Below are positions 47,856-56,150 of a stretch of 64,000 nucleotides of DNA, piece after piece. Source of the stretch: Pectinatus brassicae. GTDB taxonomy: Bacteria > Bacillota > Negativicutes > Selenomonadales > Selenomonadaceae. Each line of letters opens with the position of its first letter. Position 1 is the stretch's first letter. The position numbers and the translations under genes were made by a program. Under the pieces are notes generated by a model. It saw only the letters and a program-made list of their open reading frames with translations. It ran no database searches and was not told where the DNA came from. The stretch lies in assembly GCF_014201835.1 (NCBI RefSeq), contig NZ_JACHFH010000007.1:1-64000 (forward strand), written 5' to 3'.

Positions 47856-47902
47856 AAAATTGACCACTTATATGTTGTAAGTACATATAAGTGGTCAATT
47901 TT
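47856..47902. terminator. Bidirectional terminator
   Basis: Perfect 19-bp arms (47856-47874 with 47884-47902) between the convergent permease and LacI-family genes. Confidence 0.85.
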
Positions 47903-48922
47903 TTAATTATTTATTTTAGCGGTGCTCTGTCTTATTTTTAGAGTATGTTCAAGGACAAGATGCTGTGTTTTTTGCTTAGTAGTAAGTTCGGTAATTAAAA
48001 TTTGGGCGGCTTTTTCGCCAAGTTTATATATAGGCTGGCTAACTGTACTTAATGGGACTTCAACCATTTGGGAAAAAAAGATATTATCAAACCCAATCAC
48101 GGATATATCATCAGGTACACGCAATCCCTGTTTTTTTAAAGCTTTGACAGCACCATAAGCCATCTGGTCATTTAAGCAAAATATAGCAGTTGGTTTATTG
48201 GCAAGTAGTACAGCAACAGCATCATAGCCACTTTGATAATGGTAGTCACCATGAAAAACCATATTTTCATTATAGCTGATATTATGTTTTTTTAGAGAAT
48301 ATTTGTAGCCGTTTAAACGGTTTTCTGTTGTTTTTGGGCCGATAGGACCAGTAATACAGGCAATGCGTTTATGTCCCAATGATATCAAATATTCTACCGC
48401 AGAGCAGGCAGCCTGAAAATTATCAATGGAAACTGTGCTGAATTGATTTATTTCATTGAAAGAATCAACTATTACTGCATGTAGACCAAGTGATTTTAAA
48501 GCATTAAGACTAAGTTGTTCTTTTGCCCCAAAGCTTTCTGGAGACATGGTGATAATAAGGCCGTCAACACTGCTGTCGGCCAGCATATTAATACATTCTA
48601 ACTCCAAATTATTTCGGCCATTGGAATTGCATAGCAATAGATTATACTTATTACTGCGGACGATATCTTCAACACCTTTTGTCATTTCGGCAAAAAAAGC
48701 ATTGCTAATATCAGGCACAATTAGGCCAATGTTCTTGCTTTGTTTTTTTATTAGACCTACAGCTAGACGGTTGGGGCGGTAATTCATTTTTATGGCGAGA
48801 TCTTTTACTAATTGACATTTTTTTTTGGAAATATGATGCGGTTTATCGTTTAGAACAAGAGAAACAGTTGTTGTTGAGAGCCCGGCAGCTTGAGCAATAT
48901 TCTTTAGTGTTGTACGCGGCAT
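47903..48922 (-). CDS. rbsR: LacI-family repressor, probable RbsR
   Basis: A 339-residue regulator. The N-terminal HTH is TTLKNIAQAAGLSTTTVSLVLN, followed by a hinge helix (NYRPNRLAVGL) and a periplasmic-binding-like ligand domain (IGLIVPDISNAFFAEMTKGVED, GLIITMSPES, RIACITGP, FCLNDQMAYGAVKAL, VIGFDNI). The hinge and HTH are of the kind that bind CG-centred palindromes like those before rbsK. It is convergent with the ribose operon and most likely represses it until ribose is present. Confidence 0.88.
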   Translation of the reverse strand: MPRTTLKNIAQAAGLSTTTVSLVLNDKPHHISKKKCQLVKDLAIKMNYRPNRLAVGLIKKQSKNIGLIVPDISNAFFAEMTKGVEDIVRSNKYNLLLCNSNGRNNLELECINMLADSSVDGLIITMSPESFGAKEQLSLNALKSLGLHAVIVDSFNEINQFSTVSIDNFQAACSAVEYLISLGHKRIACITGPIGPKTTENRLNGYKYSLKKHNISYNENMVFHGDYHYQSGYDAVAVLLANKPTAIFCLNDQMAYGAVKALKKQGLRVPDDISVIGFDNIFFSQMVEVPLSTVSQPIYKLGEKAAQILITELTTKQKTQHLVLEHTLKIRQSTAKINN

Positions 48923-49070
48923 ATGTAAATATCCTTTGCAAATAAAGCAGTTAGTAGTGTTAATTATAACATAATTTTATTTAAAATAAGCAATAATTAA
49001 TATTTACAATAAATATTAACAGATCTAAAATAAACAATTGCAATACAATTTTTTATTGGAGAGATTATAA

Positions 49071-49190
49071 ATGAAAAAATTTTAATCTTATATAGCTTAG
49101 AGGTGGTGCTGTTGTAGTTGCTGGAGCAATATTGTGTAATATAAAATTAAAAAAGATACAGAAATAAAAGAAAGAGTTTCAATTATCTAG
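49071..49190 (+). pseudogene. Possible decayed small membrane protein
   Basis: A ribosome site (GGAGAG) and ATGAAAAAATTT open a short frame broken by TAA. In other frames the bases read GGAVVVAGAILCNIKLKK and then DTEIKERVSII, as though one 40-residue protein with a hydrophobic segment had suffered two or three single-base shifts. A terminator follows. The reading is tentative. Confidence 0.25.
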
Positions 49191-49216
49191 GTTGATATAT
49201 TGAAACTTTTTTTATT
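49175..49216 (+). terminator. Intrinsic terminator
   Basis: AGTTTCAAT (49175-49183) pairs with ATTGAAACT (49199-49207), then a T-run. It lies just before the next promoter. Confidence 0.75.
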
Positions 49217-49243
49217 GCAAAAAGTGAAATTTAATTATATAAT
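49215..49243 (+). promoter_or_regulatory. Promoter of rpiR-type operon
   Basis: TTGCAA (49215-49220), 17-base spacer, TATAAT (49238-49243). Confidence 0.7.
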
Positions 49244-49246
49244 AAA

Positions 49247-49295
49247 GTCGTAAAAAAGTTTCGCCATAATTAAATAGACGAAATAAATTTACGAC
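49247..49295. promoter_or_regulatory. Candidate RpiR operator
   Basis: GTCGTAAAAAAGTTTCG (49247-49263) and CGAAATAAATTTACGAC (49279-49295) are inverted repeats matching at 13 of 17 positions, placed directly after the -10 box. This suits autoregulation by the regulator that follows. Confidence 0.6.
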
Positions 49296-49306
49296 AAGGA
49301 GAATAT

Positions 49307-50143
49307 ATGCAAACTATTAATAACATATATGCAATTTACCCTGAATTATTTGAGGCAGAAAAAAAAGTGGCAGATTTTGTTATAGCTAACCAAAATGATG
49401 TTCTGGAGCAGACCGTATCTGAATTGGCTGCTGCAACTGGAACAAGTGTGGCTACTGTAGTACGTTTTTGTAAAAAATGCGGCTGTACAGGTTTTCATCA
49501 GCTGAAGATACAAATTGCGCGTGAGATGCTTGATGAAGCAAAAGAACCATTAAAAGGTGAATTGTCCGTGAATAATATGGACAATTCATTGCAGATAATC
49601 ATGAAAAATAAAATAGAAGAGATTGAGCAGACATTTAAACAGATTGAAGGAAAAGTTGTAGCAGATGTAATAAAAAAAATATTAACAGCCAAAACAGTAC
49701 TGTTTGCGGCAATGGGAAATACTATTCCAGCGGCTATGGATGGTGCTTATAAATTTAATCAGCTGGGAATTACTGCTCTTAGTGCGCCAATTTGGGAAAC
49801 ACAGCTGGCTTTGGGACGAACATTAAAAGAAAATGATGTCATTATAGCAATATCGGCATCAGGTGCATCACGACATTTGTTGGAATTGGCAGATATTGCC
49901 ATTAGCAAAGGTGCTATAGTTGTGGCAATAACCAATCATAATAAATCACCGTTGGCACAAAAGGGTGACTATCATTTGACAACAGCGACTAGGGAGATAC
50001 TTTTTATTGAAAAAGTAAGTTTTACAAGAATTCCGGCATTGGCAATAATTGAAGCATTATTTCTGTTACTGCTTACCGAAAAACAGGATGCTGCCAGCAA
50101 TATTAATGGGCATGAACAATTAGTTGCACCAGATAAAATATAA
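49307..50143 (+). CDS. RpiR/MurR-family regulator
   Basis: A 278-residue regulator. The N-terminal HTH_6 domain includes PELFEAEKKVADFVIAN and TVSELAAATGTSVATVVRFCKKCGCTGFHQLK; the C-terminal SIS domain (about 115-255) has VLFAAMGNTIPAAMD and IAISASGASRHLLELADIA, which binds a phosphosugar. ACAAGGAGA precedes ATG 49307. It controls, and probably belongs to, an operon with the UPF0303 and reductase genes. The effector is unknown. Confidence 0.88.
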   Translation: MQTINNIYAIYPELFEAEKKVADFVIANQNDVLEQTVSELAAATGTSVATVVRFCKKCGCTGFHQLKIQIAREMLDEAKEPLKGELSVNNMDNSLQIIMKNKIEEIEQTFKQIEGKVVADVIKKILTAKTVLFAAMGNTIPAAMDGAYKFNQLGITALSAPIWETQLALGRTLKENDVIIAISASGASRHLLELADIAISKGAIVVAITNHNKSPLAQKGDYHLTTATREILFIEKVSFTRIPALAIIEALFLLLLTEKQDAASNINGHEQLVAPDKI

Positions 50144-50156
50144 TGGGGGAAAATAA

Positions 50157-50618
50157 ATGACAGAGGTAGAAAAAATTTACGAAATGGAAAAAAATACTGG
50201 TATTAAATCTTTTAATGCCAAAGATGCTTGGAATCTGGGTAATTTATTAGTTAAATGGGCAATGAATAATGATAAGATATTGGTAATACGTATATCGGTA
50301 AATCATCATGTTTTATTTCAATATGCTTGTGACGGAACGGCAGTTGAAAATGATAATTGGGTATTGCGCAAGGAAAATCTTGTATACTATACAGGTCATT
50401 CGTCTTATGCAACGGCACTTTATCTTGAACAAAAACAACAAAGTCCGGCAGAACGGTATGGTTTGCCGGTAGATAAATTTACGGCAGCGGGTGGAGCGGT
50501 GCCTATTTATCTGCAAGGGACAGGCGTAGTTGGTGTTGTTACTGTATCGGGGATGTCACAGCAAGAAGATCATGAACTTGTTATGACAATGCTCAAAAAT
50601 TATCGGACAGAAAATTAA
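50157..50618 (+). CDS. UPF0303 / heme-degrading-like domain protein
   Basis: A 153-residue member of the UPF0303 branch of the GlcG/HbpS-like (PF03928) fold. NDKILVIRISVNHHVLFQYACDG, ENDNWVLRKENLVYYTGHSSY and AAGGAVPIYLQGTGVVGVVTVSG are typical. The branch has no firmly established reaction; the fold binds small ligands or heme. ATG 50157, after TGGGGG. It follows the regulator by 13 bases and precedes a reductase, an arrangement that suggests a carbohydrate-linked role. Confidence 0.8.
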   Translation: MTEVEKIYEMEKNTGIKSFNAKDAWNLGNLLVKWAMNNDKILVIRISVNHHVLFQYACDGTAVENDNWVLRKENLVYYTGHSSYATALYLEQKQQSPAERYGLPVDKFTAAGGAVPIYLQGTGVVGVVTVSGMSQQEDHELVMTMLKNYRTEN

Positions 50619-50651
50619 TAAAATTATTATTAAAGATGAAAGGTGATTAGC

Positions 50652-51515
50652 ATGAAAATATTGATTACTGGCGGACAGGGTTTTTTTGCATCGAGATTTG
50701 TAGATTTTTATAAAAACAAATATGAAATATTTGCGCCGGGGCATAAAGAACTGGATGTAACAGATGAAGCATCAGTGAATAAAGTGATTGCGGCATTTGT
50801 TCCCGATATAATTATTCATACGGCTGCTGTAGCCTCCACGGATTATTGTAATGAACATCCTGATATTGCTCATAAAATAAATGTAGATGGCACGGTATAT
50901 TTGGCACATGCAGCTAAAGAAATAGATGCACAAATGGTTTTTATCAGCAGCGAGCAGGTATTTAATGGCAATGATGAAGCTGGACCATATAGTGAAAATC
51001 ACAGGGCAGTTCCTGATACAGTTTATGGACAAACTAAACTTAAGGCAGAAAAATTATTGCAGGAAATATTGCCGGAACTATGGATACTTAGGTTTACCTG
51101 GCTGTTTGGCCTGCCGCAGCGCAATTGTGGGATGTCAGATAATATAATTTGGGGTACAATAAAATCCATATTACAGAATAAGCCGGTTAAAGCCTCTAAA
51201 AATGAATTTCGCGGGATGACCTATGTGCAGGAGGTAATAGAAAATATGGAAAAAATATTTAAAATTCCTTATGGAACTTATAACATTGGCGCACAAAATA
51301 ATAAGAGTCGTTATGAAATTACAGCTGAAATAATAAAAGAATTGGGATTAGAGCAGCGTTTACCTGAACTATTGTCAGAAGACACTGTTAAATATGCGCA
51401 AAAAGCTCGTGATATTAGAATAAATACCGATAAAGCAGCCAGAGCTGGTGTGATTTTTAGTGATACAACAGCGGCAATAAAAAAATGTTTGGCAGAATAT
51501 AAATTTTATATTTGA
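50652..51515 (+). CDS. RmlD-like NAD(P)-dependent sugar reductase
   Basis: A 287-residue extended short-chain dehydrogenase. KILITGGQGFFASRFVDFY is the nucleotide site (GGxGxxxxR variant of RmlD), DIIIHTAAVASTDYCNEHPDIAHKINVDGT is characteristic, the catalytic serine lies in VFISSEQVFNG, and YGQTKLKAE provides Tyr and Lys. Closest to dTDP-4-dehydrorhamnose reductase, but no other rml gene is nearby, so the substrate is open. ATG 50652 is used since AAAGGTG is the ribosome site. Last gene of the RpiR operon. Confidence 0.82.
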   Translation: MKILITGGQGFFASRFVDFYKNKYEIFAPGHKELDVTDEASVNKVIAAFVPDIIIHTAAVASTDYCNEHPDIAHKINVDGTVYLAHAAKEIDAQMVFISSEQVFNGNDEAGPYSENHRAVPDTVYGQTKLKAEKLLQEILPELWILRFTWLFGLPQRNCGMSDNIIWGTIKSILQNKPVKASKNEFRGMTYVQEVIENMEKIFKIPYGTYNIGAQNNKSRYEITAEIIKELGLEQRLPELLSEDTVKYAQKARDIRINTDKAARAGVIFSDTTAAIKKCLAEYKFYI

Positions 51516-51535
51516 TTAAATTATTGTAGTAAAAC

Positions 51536-51585
51536 AAAAAAGTAGTAGAGCACTTATTTTTAGTGCTCTACTACTTTTTTTGTAA
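51536..51585. terminator. Bidirectional terminator
   Basis: Perfect 19-bp arms (51536-51554 with 51562-51580), A-run before and T-run after, between convergent genes. Confidence 0.85.
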
Positions 51586-51633
51586 ACATACAGATCTAAA
51601 ATGTTGATATTATCCAATGTAAATGATGCTGAT

Positions 51634-52518
51634 TTAGTTGATAATTTGTGCTTTGATATTGTTAATAAAATTTTTAACAATATCACTTAAGTAAATGTCT
51701 TTTTTTACAATCATATAAATATCCCAGGTACAAGTCTTGTCGCTGAAGGGCAGGGCTTTTATTTTATCAAATTGCAGATCCTGAATTATGTAATCGACAG
51801 TAACCGCAATGCCGTAATTTAAATTGCAGTATTTATGGGCCATACTGATTTCCGATACTGACATGCAGATATTAGGTTCATAATTTGCCGCATGGCATCG
51901 GTTGAGTATATTTTGATGAGTCTTAAATTTATTGTTAACTAAAATAAATTTTTCATTTTTTAAATCGCTAAAGTCAATGCTCTTTTTTCTACCTAAAGGA
52001 TTTTTTTGATTTACGAGTAGTTTTAAGTCATGTTTTTTTATGAGAAAGGCATCGAACTTGTTCTCATCGACAGGACCGATAGTAAAACCAATAGTAGCTT
52101 TTTCTTCCCAAACAGCGTTTTCTACTAATAAATCAGGATATTCATGTATATTTAGTTCGATAGCAGGATTAATTTGTTTATATTCAAGCAGGTATTCTGG
52201 GGATAAGGCACTGATTACACCATAGGCACAGGCAATAGGAATTTGATTATAGGTAGTGTTTTTTAATCTATCGAGGTCAGTTTGCATATGGTTGACATTA
52301 TCTAGTATGATTTCAGCATATTTTTTTACAACTTTACCAAAATCAGTAACGACTATACCACTGGAATTTCGGTAAAAAAGCGGCGTTTGCAGCTCATGTT
52401 CCAGTTTTTTTATTTCTTTGCTCAGACCTTGCGGAGTAATAAAAAGCGTTTTGGCAGCTTTACGAATGCTGTGTTTTTGGCAGACAGCCAGAAAAAATGT
52501 TAAATCGCGTATGGTCAA
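51634..52518 (-). CDS. LysR-family regulator of the fix operon
   Basis: A 294-residue LysR-type regulator. The N-terminal HTH reads LTFFLAVCQKHSIRKAAKTLFITPQGLSKEIKKLEHEL; the ligand domain occupies 90-294 and contains several cysteines. It is divergent from the fixA-led operon with a palindrome in the gap, so it probably controls that operon in response to a small molecule related to the substrate of the flavoprotein reductase. Confidence 0.88.
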   Translation of the reverse strand: MTIRDLTFFLAVCQKHSIRKAAKTLFITPQGLSKEIKKLEHELQTPLFYRNSSGIVVTDFGKVVKKYAEIILDNVNHMQTDLDRLKNTTYNQIPIACAYGVISALSPEYLLEYKQINPAIELNIHEYPDLLVENAVWEEKATIGFTIGPVDENKFDAFLIKKHDLKLLVNQKNPLGRKKSIDFSDLKNEKFILVNNKFKTHQNILNRCHAANYEPNICMSVSEISMAHKYCNLNYGIAVTVDYIIQDLQFDKIKALPFSDKTCTWDIYMIVKKDIYLSDIVKNFINNIKAQIIN

Positions 52519-52909
52519 TATTATTCCTCCTGTAGATATTAGTTTAATTTATAATAGATTTATTAAAATTTATAAAAAAAATTATAAGAATTGTATATAT
52601 TTTTATTATATATTGAAATTTATTCTATGTGAAGAAAAGTATTGATAAGTTTTAATAATCGAGCAATAGAAATAGTTTATATAAAATAATAATTATCTTA
52701 TCATTAATTAAATTAATGATTGGTACTGATGGTGTAAATAGTTAGTTTACTCTCGGTAAAAAATAGTTGTTATCTATGCAGCTATAAAGCGACATATAAT
52801 AAATATATAATCTAAAGTTGAAAATAAGGATGTGAAGGATATGTAGGAAAATCCGGTAGATGCCGGACAGACAGCACATTGATTACGACAATAAGGGAGA
52901 TAATAATAG
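52519..52909. other. LysR-fix divergent control region
   Basis: No gene. ATCATTAATT (52700-52709) and AATTAATGAT (52711-52720) form a 21-bp palindrome around a central A, a good candidate regulator site. TTTAC...GTAAA near 52744-52758 is a second, shorter one. A TATAAT near 52797 may be the -10 of the fix operon, but no -35 is convincing. Confidence 0.5.
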
Positions 52910-53641
52910 ATGAAGATAGTTACAGTTTTTAAATGGCAGAAGAATCCACAGGATGCTCGTGTAAGTAATGATGGGAAAGTAAACTGGCAGGGTGTAAAAA
53001 TGTCGGTAAATGATGATGATCCGGCAGTTATGGAAACAGCTGCAACTATAGCACAAGGTGGGGAAGTTATTGCTCTGACAATAGGTGATGGCGATAATAC
53101 CTGGTCGGCAGCCAGAGGTGCAGCACATACCATAGTTGTTACCGATGCAACAGTTGATTCAGACAGTGCCGCAACAGCGGCTGTTTTATCAGCTGAAATA
53201 AAAAAATTAGCTGCTGTTGATGTGGTTATTATTGGCGATTCTGACTGGGATTACGGCGCTGTTGCAGCATTAGCAGGTCAGCTTGATATGCTTTGCCTGG
53301 CTGGTATAACTTCAGTGGAAAATAATGGGGATACCTTAAAAGTAACACAAAAATCAGGTAATACAGCACAAGTGATAGAAGTAAAAGTTCCTGTTTTACT
53401 GGCGGTATCAGCAACGCATTCTGAAAAAAATGCACCAGGTTTAAAGGATGTAATTGCTGCCCGTAAAAAACCAGTTGATAAAATTACGATCGCCGATTTA
53501 ACAGTGGAACATAGTTCAAAAGCAGTTTCGCAGGGAACAAGATTACCTGATACACCACCTGCACAGATTATTGATGGCAGTGATGCAGTTGCAGCCTGTC
53601 AGCAGTTGATGACAGCTTTGCATACGGACGGAGTACTATAA
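52910..53641 (+). CDS. fixA: Electron-transfer flavoprotein beta subunit (FixA)
   Basis: A 243-residue ETF beta. MKIVTVFKWQKNPQDARV opens it, DDPAVMETAATIA and the AMP/FAD region VVIIGDSDWDYGAVAALAGQL correspond to the family, and PVLLAVSATHSEKNAPGLKDVIAARKK is the recognition loop area. With FixB it carries electrons from acyl-CoA or NADH oxidation; Fix-type pairs can bifurcate. First gene of a six-gene operon divergent from a LysR regulator. Confidence 0.9.
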   Translation: MKIVTVFKWQKNPQDARVSNDGKVNWQGVKMSVNDDDPAVMETAATIAQGGEVIALTIGDGDNTWSAARGAAHTIVVTDATVDSDSAATAAVLSAEIKKLAAVDVVIIGDSDWDYGAVAALAGQLDMLCLAGITSVENNGDTLKVTQKSGNTAQVIEVKVPVLLAVSATHSEKNAPGLKDVIAARKKPVDKITIADLTVEHSSKAVSQGTRLPDTPPAQIIDGSDAVAACQQLMTALHTDGVL

Positions 53642-53678
53642 GAAATATACATCATGAGAAATTGAAGGAGATAGATAT

Positions 53679-54593
53679 ATGAATAGCTGGATTATTATTG
53701 TTGATGAACGTCGTATAGGCGGTATGCTTAATGCAGTCCGTAATTTGGAAGGACAAGCAGTAGCTGTAGTAATAGGTTCACAGGCATTAGCGCAAACAGC
53801 AGCTAAATATAGTTTTGATAAAATAATGTTTTTTGCTGCTGCTGAAAATGTTCCCCGTGAAGTTTATGCCCGCCAAATTGCAATTAAAGCCAAAGAAGAA
53901 GCACCGGATGTTGTAATAGCTACCGATGCACCAACAGCACGTGTTATTCTCGGTACTATTGCCCGGCAGCTTGATGCGGCTGTAGTCAGCAATGTTCGGG
54001 CATTAAGTAAAAATGGCAATGTATTAACAGCAGTAAGAAGTGCAGTAGAAGGTAAAGTGTTGGAAGATATAGAAATTTCCGGTAAAATAAGTGCTGTTTT
54101 TGATGGTGATGATGAAGATATGTCAGCTGAAGCAGCACCAGCTATAGAAAATATAGTACTTGATGCGCCAACTGCAGATGCAAAAATAGTAGAAAAGGCT
54201 GGCAGCAGTAATGAAGCTGGTATAGAAAATGCCGACAGAGTTATCGGTGTTGGCATGGGCGTAACAGCTAAAGATGATTTAAAAATGATAGAAGATCTGG
54301 TAGCTGCAGCAGATGCCGAAATAGCTTGTACATTACCAATTTGTGATGATATGCGCTGGTTCCCATCACAACGGGTTATTGGATCTTCGCATCATCAGAT
54401 TGCACCACAGCTTTATATTGCTATGGGAATATCGGGGCAGCCGCAGCACATGTCGGGCATACGCGATGCCCAGGTGATTGTTGCAGTAAATAATGATCCT
54501 GATGCCAGAATATTTAAGAACTGTGATTATGGAATTGTGGGTGATTTTCATAAAATTGCCCCAGCTTTGATGGAAGCTTTTAAACATGCTTAA
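53679..54593 (+). CDS. fixB: Electron-transfer flavoprotein alpha subunit (FixB)
   Basis: A 304-residue ETF alpha. The C-terminal FAD domain contains RVIGSSHHQIAPQLYIAMGISGQPQHMSG-like sequence (about 230-258) and VIVAVNNDPDARIFKNCDYGIVGD, both diagnostic. The residues GSSHHQ differ from the usual GQTGK near the flavin. It has no ferredoxin extension. Cotranscribed with fixA (37-base gap). Confidence 0.9.
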   Translation: MNSWIIIVDERRIGGMLNAVRNLEGQAVAVVIGSQALAQTAAKYSFDKIMFFAAAENVPREVYARQIAIKAKEEAPDVVIATDAPTARVILGTIARQLDAAVVSNVRALSKNGNVLTAVRSAVEGKVLEDIEISGKISAVFDGDDEDMSAEAAPAIENIVLDAPTADAKIVEKAGSSNEAGIENADRVIGVGMGVTAKDDLKMIEDLVAAADAEIACTLPICDDMRWFPSQRVIGSSHHQIAPQLYIAMGISGQPQHMSGIRDAQVIVAVNNDPDARIFKNCDYGIVGDFHKIAPALMEAFKHA

Positions 54594-54624
54594 TTAAAAT
54601 TACTTAAAGAAAGTGGGAGAAAAT

Positions 54625-56097
54625 ATGGCTGAAAAAGACATGACTTTTGATATTGAATATGATGTGGTAGTTATTGGCGGGGGTGGTTCTGGTAAATCAG
54701 CAGCCCTTACCGCAGCTAAAGGCGGACTTAGTGTAGCATTGCTGGAAAAAATGGAACATACTGGTGGTACATCTATTTATGCTGAAGGACAGGCCGCTTT
54801 TGAATCGAGTGAACAAAAAACTCGTAAACTGCCGGAAGGAAAGCAGTTTCCCAGTAAGGAAGAGGGTTTCAAACGTTATATAGATTACAGCCATCATCGT
54901 GCTAATACTGATGTTGTACGTATGCAGGTAAGTAATACAGCAGAAACAATCGATCTTATGAAAAAATTAGGCATAGAATATACAGATGTAAATATTTATG
55001 CTTATGATCAGCCGCATGAATTATATACATTCCACCGACCAGAAGGTTTAGGTGAACATATGCAGGAAGTATTATTGCGTGCCTGCGTTAATGCTGGCGT
55101 AGATATCTTTACATCAACACCGGCTAAAAAATTATTGATGAAAGATAATGCTGTAGTTGGTGTGCAGGCTCTTGATTCCAAGGGTAACAGAATTAATATC
55201 GGCTGTAAAGATGTTGTTTTGGCATCGGGCGGCTATGGTAATAGTCCGGAACTTGTAAAAAAATATTCCTGGTTGTATCGTTCAGCAGACTATACATATC
55301 AGTGTGTACCTACAGAAAATACCGGCGATGGTTTAAATATGGCTTTGGAAATTGGTGCTGATACCGATAATATCGGACCAATAATGATTATTCCCTGTGC
55401 CCGTACCAAAACGCTTACGTCACATGTAAGCGGTGCTGGTTCACAACCAGTATTGTGGGTAAATAAAACTGGTAAGCGTTTTGCCAGTGAAGAAGTAGCC
55501 ATGAGTTTTGCTGATGCTGGTAATACTATTGCTATGCAGCCGCAGGGAACTGTCTATGCCATTATTGACAGTGATACAATTCAGCATCTTATGAACGATG
55601 GTTCAGATATTGGCCTTGGCGATTTTATTGAATACCATATGAAACTTACCCGTCTGCAGACCGAACTAGATCAGGATGTTGAAGCCGGTATTGCATGGAA
55701 GGGTAATAGTATTGAAGAATTAGCTAAATCAATGGGACTTGATGCACAGGTATTAGCTGATACTGTAAAAGAATATAATGAAGCTTGTGACAATCATTAT
55801 GATTCATTGTTCTTTAAGCCGAGTAAATTCCTGCGTCATGTGCGCAAAGGCCCATTTTATGCCATAAATATGGCACCAAGTGTTCTTGTATCCGATGGTG
55901 GTATTCGTGTAAATGGCAATATGCAGGTAACTGATGAAAAATATAAACCTATCACTGGTTTATATGCAGTTGGTAATGATGCCAGCGGTCTTTATGGTGA
56001 TACTTATAATCTTGATGTTCCGGGGACAGCTAATGGTTTTGCCCATGCATCAGGACGTGTAGCAGCCCGTCATATCATAAAAACTCTTGGTGCTTGA
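54625..56097 (+). CDS. Fumarate-reductase-like FAD oxidoreductase
   Basis: A 490-residue soluble flavoprotein of the fumarate/urocanate reductase (FAD_binding_2) superfamily. YDVVVIGGGGSGKSAALTAAKGG binds FAD, EKMEHTGGTSIYAEG follows, GKRFASEEVA lies in the cap, and GLYAVGNDASGLYGDTYNLDVPGTANGFAHASGR closes the flavin site in variant form. The histidine and arginine expected for fumarate reduction (in HHTMGGI-like and NRLGGNSL-like motifs) are replaced by VLVSDGGI and NLDVPGTAN, so it should act on a different unsaturated substrate. It has no signal peptide or FMN domain. It sits between fixB and fixC. Confidence 0.82.
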   Translation: MAEKDMTFDIEYDVVVIGGGGSGKSAALTAAKGGLSVALLEKMEHTGGTSIYAEGQAAFESSEQKTRKLPEGKQFPSKEEGFKRYIDYSHHRANTDVVRMQVSNTAETIDLMKKLGIEYTDVNIYAYDQPHELYTFHRPEGLGEHMQEVLLRACVNAGVDIFTSTPAKKLLMKDNAVVGVQALDSKGNRINIGCKDVVLASGGYGNSPELVKKYSWLYRSADYTYQCVPTENTGDGLNMALEIGADTDNIGPIMIIPCARTKTLTSHVSGAGSQPVLWVNKTGKRFASEEVAMSFADAGNTIAMQPQGTVYAIIDSDTIQHLMNDGSDIGLGDFIEYHMKLTRLQTELDQDVEAGIAWKGNSIEELAKSMGLDAQVLADTVKEYNEACDNHYDSLFFKPSKFLRHVRKGPFYAINMAPSVLVSDGGIRVNGNMQVTDEKYKPITGLYAVGNDASGLYGDTYNLDVPGTANGFAHASGRVAARHIIKTLGA

Positions 56098-56150
56098 TTT
56101 TTAATCAGATTTTATAGCAAAGTACTGAGAATAAAAAGGAGGATGCCCAA

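Noticed and set aside
53864-54256. 130-codon minus-strand ORF inside fixB
   Set aside because: It lies wholly within a well-supported gene, with Ala/Ser/Thr-rich shadow composition and no ribosome site.
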